In this document: positions 23,745 to 32,434 of the stretch, one piece after another | Layout of the letters: every line of letters begins with the position of its first letter | Numbering within the stretch: position 1 is the first letter of the stretch | Assembly (NCBI GenBank): GCA_036397035.1 | Contig: DASWJS010000020.1 | Coordinates: forward strand, 62,001 to 126,000 | Direction of reading: 5' to 3' | Source of the DNA: DASWJS01 sp036397035 | GTDB taxonomy: Bacteria; Actinomycetota; AC-67 | Length of the DNA: 64,000 nucleotides | Notes under the pieces: model-generated | Seen by the model: the letters and a program-made list of their open reading frames with translations, nothing else | The model's database searches: none | Told to the model about the DNA's origin: nothing | Program-made: the position numbers and the translations under genes

Positions 23745-25616
23745 ATGTACGGACACGGGGCGGGCGGCGCCTGGTCGATGATGCGCCGGCGCGAGCTGGA
23801 GAAGGGACGCAAGCTCGCGCCCGGCACGGTAACGCGCGCGCTGGCGATGATGGCTCGCTACAAAGCCCGCGTCGGGCTCTACCTGCTGATCGTCGTCATC
23901 TCCGCCGCGCTGTTCTCGGTCCCCCCGAAGCTGATGCAGGCGCTGATCGACAACGCCATCATCCCCGGCGACCGGGCGGTCCTGCGCGCGATCGCGATCG
24001 CCGGGATTGCCGTCGCCGTCGCGATCGCGGGGGCGAGCCTGGCCGCTCGCTGGATCTCGGCCAAGATCGGCGAGCAGCTCATCTTCGACCTGCGCGTCGC
24101 GCTGTTCGATCACGTCCAGGAGATGCCGCTTGCGTTCTTCACGCGGACGCAGACGGGCTCGCTGATCAGCCGGCTCAACAACGACGTGATCGGCGCCCAG
24201 TCGGCGATGACCGGCACGCTTGGCCAGATCGTCGAGAGCGCGATCCGCCTGGTCACGGTGGTCGTCCTGATGCTGTCGATCGAGTGGCGGCTGACGCTGC
24301 TCGCGATGGTGCTCCTGCCGGTGTTCCTGATTCCCGGCAAGCGCGTCGGCCGGCGCCTGCAAGAAGTCCGGCGCGAGCAGATGAGCAACAACGCCGAGAT
24401 GAACACGATCATGCAGGAGCGCTTCAACGTCAGCGGCGCGATGGTGGCCAAGCTCTTCGGCGCGCGCGTTCGCGAGCACGCTTCGTTCGGCGAGCGGGCG
24501 GCGAAGGTGCGCGACTCCGGCGTGCGGCTCGCGCTGTACGCCCGCGTGCTGTTCGTGATCCTGGCGCTCGTCTCGGCGGTCGGGACTGCCGTCGTCTACT
24601 GGGTGGGGGGATCGCTCGCGATCTCGGGCTCGCTGCTGCCGGGCGAGGTCGCGGCGCTGATCTCCTACGTGGCGATGCTCTACGGACCGATGACCGCCCT
24701 GACCAACGCGCGCGTGGACCTGATGACTTCGTTCGTGTCCTTCGAGCGCGTGTTCGAGGTGCTCGACCTGCCGAGCGCGATCACCGACGCGCCGGACGCG
24801 CTCCCGCTGAAACGTCCGCGGGGCCGCGTCGAGTTTCGCGACGTGTCCTTCCGCTACCCGCGCGCGGAGGAGGTGTCGTTGGCGTCGCTGGAATCGGTGG
24901 CCACGCTCGAGCAGGCCGTCACCGGCGAGGTGCTCCGCGGCGTGTCCTTCGTGGCCGAGCCGGGCGCGACGGTGGCGCTCGTCGGGCCCTCGGGCGCCGG
25001 AAAGACGACGATCTCGAACCTGATCCCGCGGCTCTACGACGTGACCGGCGGCGCGGTGCTGATCGACGGGCACGACGTTCGGTCGGTCACGCAGGAGAGC
25101 CTGCGCGCGGCGATCGGGGTCGTCGCGCAGGACCCGCACCTGTTCCACGACACCATCGCGGCGAACCTGCGCTACGCGCGGCCGGGCGCGAGCGACGAGG
25201 AGGTCGCCGACGCCTGCCGGGCCGCGCAGATCGATCGGCTGATCGCCTCGCTCCCCGACGGCTACGACACGGTCGTCGGCGAGCGCGGCTACCGCTTCAG
25301 CGGCGGCGAGAAGCAGCGCATCGCGATCGCGCGAGTGCTGTTGAAGGCGCCCCCGATCGTGATCCTTGACGAGGCGACGTCGCACCTTGACTCGGAGTCC
25401 GAGGCGCTGATCCAGGAGGCGCTGCGCGTCGCGCTGACGGACCGAACGTCGATCGTGATCGCGCACCGGCTCTCGACGATCATCGCCGCGGACGAGATCC
25501 TCGTCGTCGACGGTGGGCGCATCGTGCAGCGCGGCCGCCACGCGAACCTGGTCGGCGAGCCCGGAACGTATGCTGACCTGTACCGAACGCAGTTCGCCCG
25601 CGCGGAGGTGTCATGA
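23745..25616 (+). CDS. ABC exporter, half-transporter with fused membrane and ATPase domains
   Basis: 623 residues. Six membrane helices occupy roughly the first 340 residues. The ATPase has Walker A GPSGAGKTT, Q-loop VVAQDPHLF, signature FSGGEKQRIAIARVLL, Walker B IVILDEATSHLDS and the H-loop IAHRLST, all intact. A stretch of about 25 residues (EEVSLASLES) is inserted before the Walker A strand; I recall similar insertions in many actinobacterial exporters. It probably acts as a homodimer, exporting a lipid or hydrophobic compound. TAGACT lies about 9 nt before the ATG. It overlaps the DUF3159 gene (ATGA). Confidence 0.88.
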   Translation: MYGHGAGGAWSMMRRRELEKGRKLAPGTVTRALAMMARYKARVGLYLLIVVISAALFSVPPKLMQALIDNAIIPGDRAVLRAIAIAGIAVAVAIAGASLAARWISAKIGEQLIFDLRVALFDHVQEMPLAFFTRTQTGSLISRLNNDVIGAQSAMTGTLGQIVESAIRLVTVVVLMLSIEWRLTLLAMVLLPVFLIPGKRVGRRLQEVRREQMSNNAEMNTIMQERFNVSGAMVAKLFGARVREHASFGERAAKVRDSGVRLALYARVLFVILALVSAVGTAVVYWVGGSLAISGSLLPGEVAALISYVAMLYGPMTALTNARVDLMTSFVSFERVFEVLDLPSAITDAPDALPLKRPRGRVEFRDVSFRYPRAEEVSLASLESVATLEQAVTGEVLRGVSFVAEPGATVALVGPSGAGKTTISNLIPRLYDVTGGAVLIDGHDVRSVTQESLRAAIGVVAQDPHLFHDTIAANLRYARPGASDEEVADACRAAQIDRLIASLPDGYDTVVGERGYRFSGGEKQRIAIARVLLKAPPIVILDEATSHLDSESEALIQEALRVALTDRTSIVIAHRLSTIIAADEILVVDGGRIVQRGRHANLVGEPGTYADLYRTQFARAEVS

Positions 25617-26302
25617 GCGACGACGACGTGGTCGGCCCGCCCGCCGAGGCTGCTGAGGCGGCCGATCGCGAGCAGGAGCTTCAAGACGAGATCGCGAAGC
25701 TCCGCAAGGCGATCGGCGGCAAGCAGGGGATGATCGACAGCGCGGGACCGGCGGTGGTCTTCGCGACCGCGAACGCGGTGCTCGACCTCAACGCGGCCGC
25801 GGTCGCGGCGGGCGCCTACGGGGTCGGCGCGGCGATCTACCGCGCGGCGCGCAAGGAAGACGTGAAGCGAGCCTTCGTCGGCTTGATAGGGCTCGGCATC
25901 GCGCTGTTCCTGGCGCTGCGCAGCGGCAACGCCGCCGACTACTTCTGGCCCGGCGTGATCGGCGGGTTCCTCTCCGGCACGCTCGCGCTGCTGACCGTCG
26001 CGGTGAAGCAGCCGATGTCGTCGCTGCTCGCCCAAACGGTCGAGGATCGCCCGCCGGCGTACTTCACGCAACCCTCGGTGGTGCGCGCGCACGGATGGGT
26101 CACGACCGGGTGGGCGCTGTGGTTCGTCGCCAAGTCAGGCGTGCGTCTGTGGCTCATCAAGGCCGGCCAGACCGAGCTGCTCGGGGCCTCGGCGATCGCG
26201 CTCGGCGCCCCGGCGACCGCCCTGTTCGCGTTCCTGACGGTGCTGTATCTCCGTCGCGTCGGTCACCGGCTCGATGCGGCCCATGAGCCGGGCCGCGCGT
26301 AG
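25613..26302 (+). CDS. DUF3159 membrane protein
   Basis: 229 residues. A charged N-terminal helix (REQELQDEIAKLRKAIGG) precedes about five hydrophobic segments. AFVGLIGLGIALFLALRSGNAADYFWPG is the characteristic DUF3159 region found almost only in actinobacteria. The role is unknown. It overlaps the ABC exporter by 4 nt and the MOT1 transporter by about 20 nt, so all three are one transcription unit. It may assist the exporter, which is inference from gene order. Confidence 0.7.
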   Translation: MSDDDVVGPPAEAAEAADREQELQDEIAKLRKAIGGKQGMIDSAGPAVVFATANAVLDLNAAAVAAGAYGVGAAIYRAARKEDVKRAFVGLIGLGIALFLALRSGNAADYFWPGVIGGFLSGTLALLTVAVKQPMSSLLAQTVEDRPPAYFTQPSVVRAHGWVTTGWALWFVAKSGVRLWLIKAGQTELLGASAIALGAPATALFAFLTVLYLRRVGHRLDAAHEPGRA

Positions 26303-27497
26303 CTTCGGCCGGGATCGCGGGCCCCGTGCCAGCCGTGCGGGCGCGAGCCGTGCGCGCGCCGGCCGGGCGCGCGATGCCGCCGCGAGCGTCGCGGACCTCG
26401 GCACGATCATCCCGCTGTTCGCGGCGCTCATCGTGCTGAACGGCGTCGACGCCGGAGCCGCCTTTCTGGTCGCCGGCGCGCTCTTCGCGGCGGCGGGCCT
26501 CTTCTACGGGGTGCCGGTGCCCGTGCAGCCGATCAAGGCGGCCGGCGCGATCGCCATCGCGACCGGCGCGAGTCCCGCGGTGATCGCGGGCGCGGGCCTG
26601 GTCCTGGGCGCGCTGCTGCTGCTCGTCGCGGTCACCGGGCTCGCCCCGCTGCTCGTCCGGCTCTTCCCGAAGCCGATCATCCGCGGCAACCAGTTGGGCG
26701 TCGGGATCCTGCTCGTCGCGACGAGCATCCGGCTCGTCGACGGGGGCGCCGTCGCGTGGATCGTCTTCGGTGCGCTCGTTGGGGTGCTCGTGGCGGGGAG
26801 CGATCGCGCCGCGCCGGTGGCGCTGATGGTGGTGGCCGGGGGCGTCGCAATGAGCGTGCTGTCGGGTGAGCGTGCCGCCGTGGCGGCCGACCCCGCGTTG
26901 CCGGGCGTCGCGCTTCCGGCGATGGCGGACCTGCGCACCGCGTTCTGGCTGCTCGTGATCCCCCAGCTTCCCCTCACGCTGGGCAACGCCGTCGTCGGGA
27001 CCTCGGACCTCATGGGCGAGTACTACGGCCGGCGGGCGCGGCGCGTTTCCGTGCGCAACCTGCTGCTCACCTGTGGAGCCGCGAACGTCGCGGCCGGCGC
27101 CGTGGGCGGCATCCCCCTGTGTCACGGGTCCAGCGGCGCCACCGCCTATCACCGCTTCGGGGGGCGCACGGGCATGGTCGGGGTGACCATCGGCGCCGCG
27201 TTCCTCGTCGTCGGCGGGCTCTTCGCGTCCTCCGCGGTTGCCATCCTCGAGCTGATCCCGGCGGTCGCGCTCGCGGCGCTCCTCGCCGTGACGGGCGTTC
27301 GTCACGCGGGGTTGGCGAGCGACCAGCGGGGCCGCGCGCTTCTGGTCGCCGTCGTGATGGGAGTCGCAGGCGGCGCGACCCGGAACCTCATGCTCGGGAT
27401 GGCGGTGGGCTTGCCCCTGTATGCGTTCTTGATCGGCGTGCCGAAGGCGATGACGAGCCGCGCCACCCGGCCCAGCGCTCCGGCCGCGCGCGTCTAG
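26283..27497 (+). CDS. MOT1-type molybdate/sulfate transporter
   Basis: 404 residues (an ATG nine bases upstream is also possible). About ten hydrophobic helices. The two MOT1 motifs are recognisable: VPVQPIKAAGAIAIA in helix 2 and PLCHGSSGATAYHRFGGRTG late in the protein, with PQLPLTLGNAVVGTSDL between. MOT1 proteins import molybdate with high affinity. The cofactor genes at 34-42 kb and the formate-dehydrogenase-like enzyme give a clear use for it. The N-terminus is unusually Arg-rich. The stop is 12 bp from that of a convergent gene. Confidence 0.8.
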   Translation: MSRAARSFGRDRGPRASRAGASRARAGRARDAAASVADLGTIIPLFAALIVLNGVDAGAAFLVAGALFAAAGLFYGVPVPVQPIKAAGAIAIATGASPAVIAGAGLVLGALLLLVAVTGLAPLLVRLFPKPIIRGNQLGVGILLVATSIRLVDGGAVAWIVFGALVGVLVAGSDRAAPVALMVVAGGVAMSVLSGERAAVAADPALPGVALPAMADLRTAFWLLVIPQLPLTLGNAVVGTSDLMGEYYGRRARRVSVRNLLLTCGAANVAAGAVGGIPLCHGSSGATAYHRFGGRTGMVGVTIGAAFLVVGGLFASSAVAILELIPAVALAALLAVTGVRHAGLASDQRGRALLVAVVMGVAGGATRNLMLGMAVGLPLYAFLIGVPKAMTSRATRPSAPAARV

Positions 27498-27509
27498 ACT
27501 CTCGCGGCG

Positions 27510-29132
27510 TCACCGCGGCCGGGTCGGTGAGCGGCGCGCGGACGAGGCGGTCTTCATCACCCCGCGCGGGCGGATCGAGTCGCGCAGCACCCGCCGCGCG
27601 CAGTTCCAGCCGCCCATCCCGTGGACGCCGGCGCCGGGATGAACCGATGCCGAGCACAGGTACAGGCCCTTGACCGGCGTGCGGTAGCGGAACCATCCGG
27701 GTACCGGCCGGAAGACGAGTTGCTGGTCGAGCGCCTGCGAGCCGCCGCCGAGATCGCCGCCGACCAGGTTGGGGTTCTCGCGTTCGAGGTCGCGGGGCGT
27801 GCGCACCGCGACGCCGGCGATCAGCGCGCGCGTGCCCGGCGCGAACTGCTCGACGCGATCCAGGACGCGTTCGGCAAACCCGTCGCGGGCGTCGTCGCTC
27901 CAGCCCGCCAGCTCGGCGTCGCTGTCGCCGTCGCCGCGCGGGATGCCCGGCACCTGCGTCTCGATCCAGAGGGTGTGACATCCCTCGGGCGCGCGCGAAG
28001 GGTCGGCGACCGTCTGCTGACCGCAAATGAGCAGCGGGCGAGCGGGCAGCAGCCCGCGCCCGGACTCGAAGGCCGCGCGGGCCATCCCGTCGAGCGTGCC
28101 GGTCAGGTGCACGACCCCCGCGCGCCGCACGTCCTCGGCGAGCCACGGGACGGGGCCGCGGAGGGCCACGTCCATCTTGAAGATCCCCGTCCCGTAGCGG
28201 TAGCGGCGGAGGCCGTCGACGAACCCGGCCGGAAGCTCGCCCTCGCCGACCATGTCCATGAAGAGCGCCCCCGGCCCGGTGCCGGCGATCACGGCGTGTC
28301 GCGCCCGCACGACCGCGCCCCCGTCGGTCTCCACCGCCACGGCCCGGCCCCGTTCGACGACGACGCGCGAGACGCGGTCGCCCGTGCGCAGGACACCGCC
28401 CGCTTCGTCGAGCTGGCGGACGAGCGCGCGCGCCAGCTCGCCCGCCCCCCCGACCGGCACCGGCATGCCGGCGGTCTGCGCGAGCATCGCCAGGATCACC
28501 GCGCCGGCCGTGGTCGCGGCGGCCTCGATCGAAAGGTCCGTGTGCGTCGTGCCCGCGGCGATCAGCGCGCGGGCCTCGTCGGTCGAAAAGCGCTCACGGG
28601 CGTACCGCTCGATCGGCATGAGCATCGTCCGGAGCAGCTCGAAGCCGCCCTTGACTTTCGTGCGCCGCGCGAGCCGCAGCATCGGGCGGGCGGCGCCGGC
28701 CGGCTCGAGCGTCGCGGCGAAGAAGCGCTCGCCGGTGCGCGACCACCACGCGACCAGTTCGCGCCACGCGCCGGCGTCCGCGGCGCCCAGTCCGGCCGCC
28801 GTCCGCTCGACGTCTCGGTGGATGACGGCGGCGCGCGAGGGCTCGACCGCCGCCCCGACCGGCGTGTCGAAGTGCGCCCAGTCGACGGCGGCGCCCAGGC
28901 CGAGCGCCGCGAAGACCGGCGACCGGTGCAGCAGGCCGTAGAAGGCGGAGTAGGTGTCGTGCTTGAAGCCGGGCTCGGTCAGCTCGGCGGTCTGGATCGC
29001 GCCGCCCGCCTGCGGGGAGCGTTCCAGGACCGTGACGTCCCAGCCTCGGCGCGCGAGCGCGATGCCGGCGACGAGCCCGTTCGGACCCGACCCGATGATC
29101 ACCGCGTCGGTCGTGTCGAGCGACGCGCTCAC
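27510..29132 (-). CDS. Phytoene-desaturase-like FAD-dependent oxidoreductase
   Basis: 540 residues from the GTG at 29132, which overlaps the TGA of the MBL gene. N-terminal dinucleotide-binding motif IIGSGPNGLVAGIALARRG, then LERSPQAGGAIQTAE. The C-terminal FAD-closing motif is KGLYLCSASVHPGAGVHGMG-GWNCAR, shared with the CrtI/carotenoid desaturase superfamily. Related actinobacterial proteins are only broadly known as NAD(P)/FAD oxidoreductases; no carotenoid genes lie nearby. A paralogue sits at 43.0-44.5 kb. Confidence 0.82.
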   Translation of the reverse strand: MSASLDTTDAVIIGSGPNGLVAGIALARRGWDVTVLERSPQAGGAIQTAELTEPGFKHDTYSAFYGLLHRSPVFAALGLGAAVDWAHFDTPVGAAVEPSRAAVIHRDVERTAAGLGAADAGAWRELVAWWSRTGERFFAATLEPAGAARPMLRLARRTKVKGGFELLRTMLMPIERYARERFSTDEARALIAAGTTHTDLSIEAAATTAGAVILAMLAQTAGMPVPVGGAGELARALVRQLDEAGGVLRTGDRVSRVVVERGRAVAVETDGGAVVRARHAVIAGTGPGALFMDMVGEGELPAGFVDGLRRYRYGTGIFKMDVALRGPVPWLAEDVRRAGVVHLTGTLDGMARAAFESGRGLLPARPLLICGQQTVADPSRAPEGCHTLWIETQVPGIPRGDGDSDAELAGWSDDARDGFAERVLDRVEQFAPGTRALIAGVAVRTPRDLERENPNLVGGDLGGGSQALDQQLVFRPVPGWFRYRTPVKGLYLCSASVHPGAGVHGMGGWNCARRVLRDSIRPRGVMKTASSARRSPTRPR

Positions 29133-29965
29133 GGCCACGGCAGGTCGATCGCGGCGCCTTCGGTTGCCGCGAACAGCGGCATGCTCGGGCGGCCGACCGT
29201 GGTGAGGATCTCGTCGATCTGATCGTCGGTGCGCTCGGGGTCGTGATGGAAGAGCATGAGGCTCTTCGCGCCGCACTCGCGAGCGAGCCCGATCGCGTAC
29301 TCGACGGCCGAATGTCCGAGGTATCGCTTCTCGGCGAACTCGGACGCCACGTGTTGAGAGTCGTGGACGAGCAGGTCGACTCCTTCGATCAGGTCGCGGG
29401 AGGCTTCGTCGTACTCGCCCAAGCCGTCCGGGCCCTCGCCGATCGGCGCGTGGTCCGAAAGGTAGGCGACGCTCGAGGCTCCGTCGGAGACGCGGTAGCC
29501 GAACGTCCGTCCACCCTTGTGCGGGATCTCTCGCGCGAGCACGTCGAAGCCCTCGATCCGATGCTTGCCTTCCTCCAGGCTCGCCACCGACCACGCGCCG
29601 GTGCCGAATTCCTCCAGCGTGACGGGGAAGTGCGGCGGGGAGACCGCGCGCGCCATGACCGTGCTCGCGTCGCCCTGCGCCGGCATCAGGACCTCGACGC
29701 GCGCGCCCTCGCGCATGCCGGCGGCGAAGAACGGCAACCCGTGCGTGTGGTCCCAATGGAGATGTCCGAGCAGGATCGTGCCGGCGAACGCGCGACCGTT
29801 CAGGATCGCCGAGAGCGTGCGAAGGCCGGTTCCTCCGTCGAGCACCATGTGTGGGTCTTCGTCCCCGTTCGACACGGCGATGCACGACGTGTGGCCGCCG
29901 TAGCGGACGAATTCGCGACCGGGTGCGGGCGTCGAGCCGCGCGTGCCGCAGACGTGGAGTCGCAC
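29129..29965 (-). CDS. MBL-fold metallo-hydrolase
   Basis: 278 residues. The metal-binding motif GHLHWDHTHG (HxHxDH), later SDHAPIG and DLLVHDSQH, and LMLFHHDP give the full di-metal site of the beta-lactamase fold. The start RLHVCGTRGSTPAPG resembles the RNase Z/CpdA-like group, including MBL phosphodiesterases. The GTG at 29965 is chosen because TATAGT lies 7 nt upstream; the longer reading from 30022 has no support. The stop overlaps the start of the flavoprotein gene. Confidence 0.82.
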   Translation of the reverse strand: MRLHVCGTRGSTPAPGREFVRYGGHTSCIAVSNGDEDPHMVLDGGTGLRTLSAILNGRAFAGTILLGHLHWDHTHGLPFFAAGMREGARVEVLMPAQGDASTVMARAVSPPHFPVTLEEFGTGAWSVASLEEGKHRIEGFDVLAREIPHKGGRTFGYRVSDGASSVAYLSDHAPIGEGPDGLGEYDEASRDLIEGVDLLVHDSQHVASEFAEKRYLGHSAVEYAIGLARECGAKSLMLFHHDPERTDDQIDEILTTVGRPSMPLFAATEGAAIDLPWP

Positions 29966-29972
29966 GGCGGCG

Positions 29973-29978
29973 ACTATA
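29973..29978 (-). promoter_or_regulatory. -10 box TATAGT for leaderless MBL gene
   Basis: TATAGT on the minus strand lies 7 nt before the GTG at 29965. Confidence 0.5.
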
Positions 29979-30170
29979 CCGGGCGGTTCGCTCGGCACGA
30001 TCGCACGCGGCTGCATAGTCATGCGGGATGACTTCTCGTAGCCCCGTCGGGTCGCTTGCGCCGGCTCGCATGCAGGAGGCTCAAGCTAGGCGGCGCCCCC
30101 GCCGATGCCACCCGTAACGACCGGTATGGCCGCCGGAATCGAGGGCGGTCCATCGGAGGGGGCACCGAAG

Positions 30171-30734
30171 ATGACTTCAAGGAAAGGTCTGTACGTCGCG
30201 TTGCTGCTCGTCGGAGCGCTGGCGGGCGCGCCGTGGGCGCTCACGCAAGCGGTGTGGGGCGACTCCGCCGACATCGACGCCAACACCTTCTCGACGGGCA
30301 CGATCACGCTTTCGACCAACCCCACCACGGCGTTGGTGAGCTTTGCCGGCATGCTGCCCGGTGACCAGGTAACCGCGCCGGTGACGGTCTCCAACGACGG
30401 CGCGATGGACATGCGATACGCGATGACGACGGCCGTCACGAACTCCACGCTGGGCGACGGCCTCACGCTCGCCGTCAAGAGCGGCGTCCTGCTGTGCGAC
30501 GACTCGGGATTTGGCTTGACGGGGACGTCGCTGTATTCGGGCTCGCTGACCGCGGGAGCGATCGGCGATCCGGCGCAGGGAGCCGACACCGGCGACCGGG
30601 CGCTGGCCGCGAGCGCGACCGAGACGTTGTGCTTCCAGGTGGCCTTGCCCACGACCGCATCGAACGCGCTGCAGAACACGACGACGACGGCGACGTTCAC
30701 CTTCGCGGGCGAGCAGACGCTGAGCAACCCGTAA
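30171..30734 (+). CDS. TasA/CalY-like secreted surface protein (SipW-type substrate)
   Basis: 187 residues from the ATG at 30171, with a GGAGGGGG Shine-Dalgarno. The N-terminal signal segment (LYVALLLVGALAGAPWALTQA) is followed by DSADIDANTFSTGTITLST, the pattern found just after the signal in TasA/camelysin proteins, and then a beta-sandwich with VTVSNDGAMDMRYAM. Such proteins form extracellular fibres or surface layers in Bacillus and relatives. The SipW-type peptidase encoded 10 bp downstream is its probable processing enzyme. Two Cys (about 106 and 151) may form a disulfide. Confidence 0.72.
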   Translation: MTSRKGLYVALLLVGALAGAPWALTQAVWGDSADIDANTFSTGTITLSTNPTTALVSFAGMLPGDQVTAPVTVSNDGAMDMRYAMTTAVTNSTLGDGLTLAVKSGVLLCDDSGFGLTGTSLYSGSLTAGAIGDPAQGADTGDRALAASATETLCFQVALPTTASNALQNTTTTATFTFAGEQTLSNP

Positions 30735-30744
30735 CGGCGATCCG

Positions 30745-31362
30745 ATGAGGAGCGTCCTGCGTCTCACGCGAGCCGTCGCGACGCTCGCCGTCGCCGGGCT
30801 CGTCCTCCTGCTCGCATCCGCGTTCGTCCCGACGCTGTTCGGGTACGAGTCGATGATCGTGACGAGCGGCAGCATGGGCTCGGCGGCCCCGAAGGGCTCC
30901 GTCGTGCTGACACGGATGGTGGACGCGCGCTCGATCGGCACGGGCGACGTCATCTCTTGGCGCTACCCCGGGCGGGACGCGACGATCACCCACCGCGTGA
31001 CTTCGGTCGAGCGGGACGGCTCGCAAGTGGTTCTTCGCACGAAGGGCGACGCCAACGCGACGCCCGACTACGAACCGGTTCGCTTGTCGAGCGCGGTCGC
31101 GCGCGTCGAACGGGTCGTGCCCCTGGCCGGCCACGTCGTCCGCGTCGCGCGCTCGCCCGTCGGTGGAGTCGTGCTGTTCGTGCTCCCGATCATCGGGCTG
31201 GCGCTGGACGGGAAGAAACGACGGCGCACGCGCGCCCTGCCGCCGGACTCGTCTCCCGGACCGGTGCCCGCCTTGCAGGCGGCCTTGTGGAAGGGCAGCT
31301 CCGGAAGTGGTGGCGTCGTCGTTCCCTGGGTCGCGCCCCCGCGGGCCGGGCCGGTTCGGTGA
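30745..31362 (+). CDS. sipW: SipW/archaeal-type signal peptidase I
   Basis: 205 residues. The N-terminal membrane helix (ATLAVAGLVLLLASAF) precedes the catalytic Ser box VTSGSMGSAAPKGS. The catalytic base position is His in ITHRV, not Lys, the mark of the ER/archaeal/SipW class. KGDANATPD is the third conserved box. A second hydrophobic helix (GGVVLFVLPIIGLAL) lies near residue 135. It sits between two predicted substrates, giving a dedicated secretion locus. Its TGA overlaps the GTG of the following gene (GTGA). Confidence 0.85.
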   Translation: MRSVLRLTRAVATLAVAGLVLLLASAFVPTLFGYESMIVTSGSMGSAAPKGSVVLTRMVDARSIGTGDVISWRYPGRDATITHRVTSVERDGSQVVLRTKGDANATPDYEPVRLSSAVARVERVVPLAGHVVRVARSPVGGVVLFVLPIIGLALDGKKRRRTRALPPDSSPGPVPALQAALWKGSSGSGGVVVPWVAPPRAGPVR

Positions 31363-31784
31363 CGCTCAAGCTCGCCGGTCTCGCGACCGGCGTGAGCGTC
31401 GCCGTCGCCCTCGCCACCGGCACGACGACGGCGCTGTTCACCTCGACGGCCCCGATCGACGGCAACTCGTTCACGACTCCGGCTCTCGCGGCGCCCGCGG
31501 CCACGACCGCGGTGGCCTCGTGCCTCGGCGCCGCCTTGCAAGTGACCGTGTCGTGGACGGCCGCCTCCGGCGTAACCGGCTACGCGATCGAGCGAGCCCC
31601 CGGCCTGACGGGCGGCAGCTTCGCGACGGTCGGCACGGTGTCGGGAGGCGCGACGACGTCGTTCGTGGACGCCACGGTCGCGTTCGCAAGCGTCTATCGC
31701 TACCGCGTGCGCGGCACGGTGCAATCGTGGACGAGCGCTCCCTCCAACACCGCCATCGTCACGACGCCGTCGGTCTGTCTGTAA
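31359..31784 (+). CDS. Second SipW-type substrate with fibronectin-III-like domain
   Basis: 141 residues from the GTG overlapping the peptidase stop. The signal region GVSVAVALATGTTTALFTST followed by APIDGNSFTT matches the camelysin-type signal and the conserved segment after it. The remainder reads as one FN3-like domain (VTVSWTAASGVTGYAIERA, then YRYRVRGTVQSWTSAPSN). The product would be a small adhesive or fibre-capping surface protein. The gene converges on the nitroreductase gene with 6 bp between stops. Confidence 0.7.
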   Translation: MTLKLAGLATGVSVAVALATGTTTALFTSTAPIDGNSFTTPALAAPAATTAVASCLGAALQVTVSWTAASGVTGYAIERAPGLTGGSFATVGTVSGGATTSFVDATVAFASVYRYRVRGTVQSWTSAPSNTAIVTTPSVCL

Positions 31785-31790
31785 CCGCCC

Positions 31791-32390
31791 TCAGTCCTTC
31801 CAGCGGCCGTAGTGGATCACCTGTTCCGGCTCGCGCCTGCCGCGCGCGAGCGAGGGCGACGGCGCGTCGGGCGCGCCGTAGCCGAGTGCGATCGCTCCGA
31901 TGGGCGTGTACGCCTCGGGCGCGCCGAACGCGTCGCGAAACTCGCTCGCGCGACGCACGCCGAAGAACAGCGCGCCGAGCCCCTCGTCCACGACGGTCAA
32001 CAGCATGAGCATCGAGGCGAAGGCCGTGTCGAGGTGCCAGAAGGGGACGGGCCAGCGCGCCTCGTCGCGATCGGTCCAGCCTTTGTCCGGCTCGGCGTAG
32101 CGATCGAGGTAGATCTCCTTGTTGGACATCGGGACGATGAGCGCCGGCGCGCGCATGATGCCGCCGGCCAGCGGGCCCCCGCGCTCGTCGGCCGGCCACT
32201 CGGCGTCCCAGAAGCGCGCGCGGTCCTCCGGCTCGGTCAAGACGAGGAACGCCCACCCCTGGCTGAAGCCGGCCGACGGCGCGTGCAGGGCGTTGCGAAG
32301 GATTCGTTCGAGCGCCGCCCGGGGCACGGGCCGGTCCGGGTCGAAGTTCCGCCACATCCGCCGCTTGTCGATCGCCCGCTGTAGCTCCAT
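31791..32390 (-). CDS. Nitroreductase-family flavoprotein
   Basis: 199 residues from the ATG at 32390, which has a GGGGGGAG Shine-Dalgarno. FMN-binding motifs: RRMWRNFDPDRPVP near the N-terminus, ILRNALHAPSAGFSQGWAFLV, and a late GALFFGVRRASEFRDAFG. The family reduces nitro compounds or acts in cofactor chemistry using NAD(P)H. The substrate is unknown. It is divergent from the patatin gene. Confidence 0.8.
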   Translation of the reverse strand: MELQRAIDKRRMWRNFDPDRPVPRAALERILRNALHAPSAGFSQGWAFLVLTEPEDRARFWDAEWPADERGGPLAGGIMRAPALIVPMSNKEIYLDRYAEPDKGWTDRDEARWPVPFWHLDTAFASMLMLLTVVDEGLGALFFGVRRASEFRDAFGAPEAYTPIGAIALGYGAPDAPSPSLARGRREPEQVIHYGRWKD

Positions 32391-32422
32391 CGCTCCCCCC
32401 TGGTTCGCCGCGAGGCGCACCC

Positions 32423-32428
32423 TATGAT
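32423..32428 (+). promoter_or_regulatory. -10 box TATGAT for leaderless patatin gene
   Basis: TATGAT is followed by 6 nt and then the GTG at 32435. Confidence 0.5.
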
Positions 32429-32434
32429 GACGGC

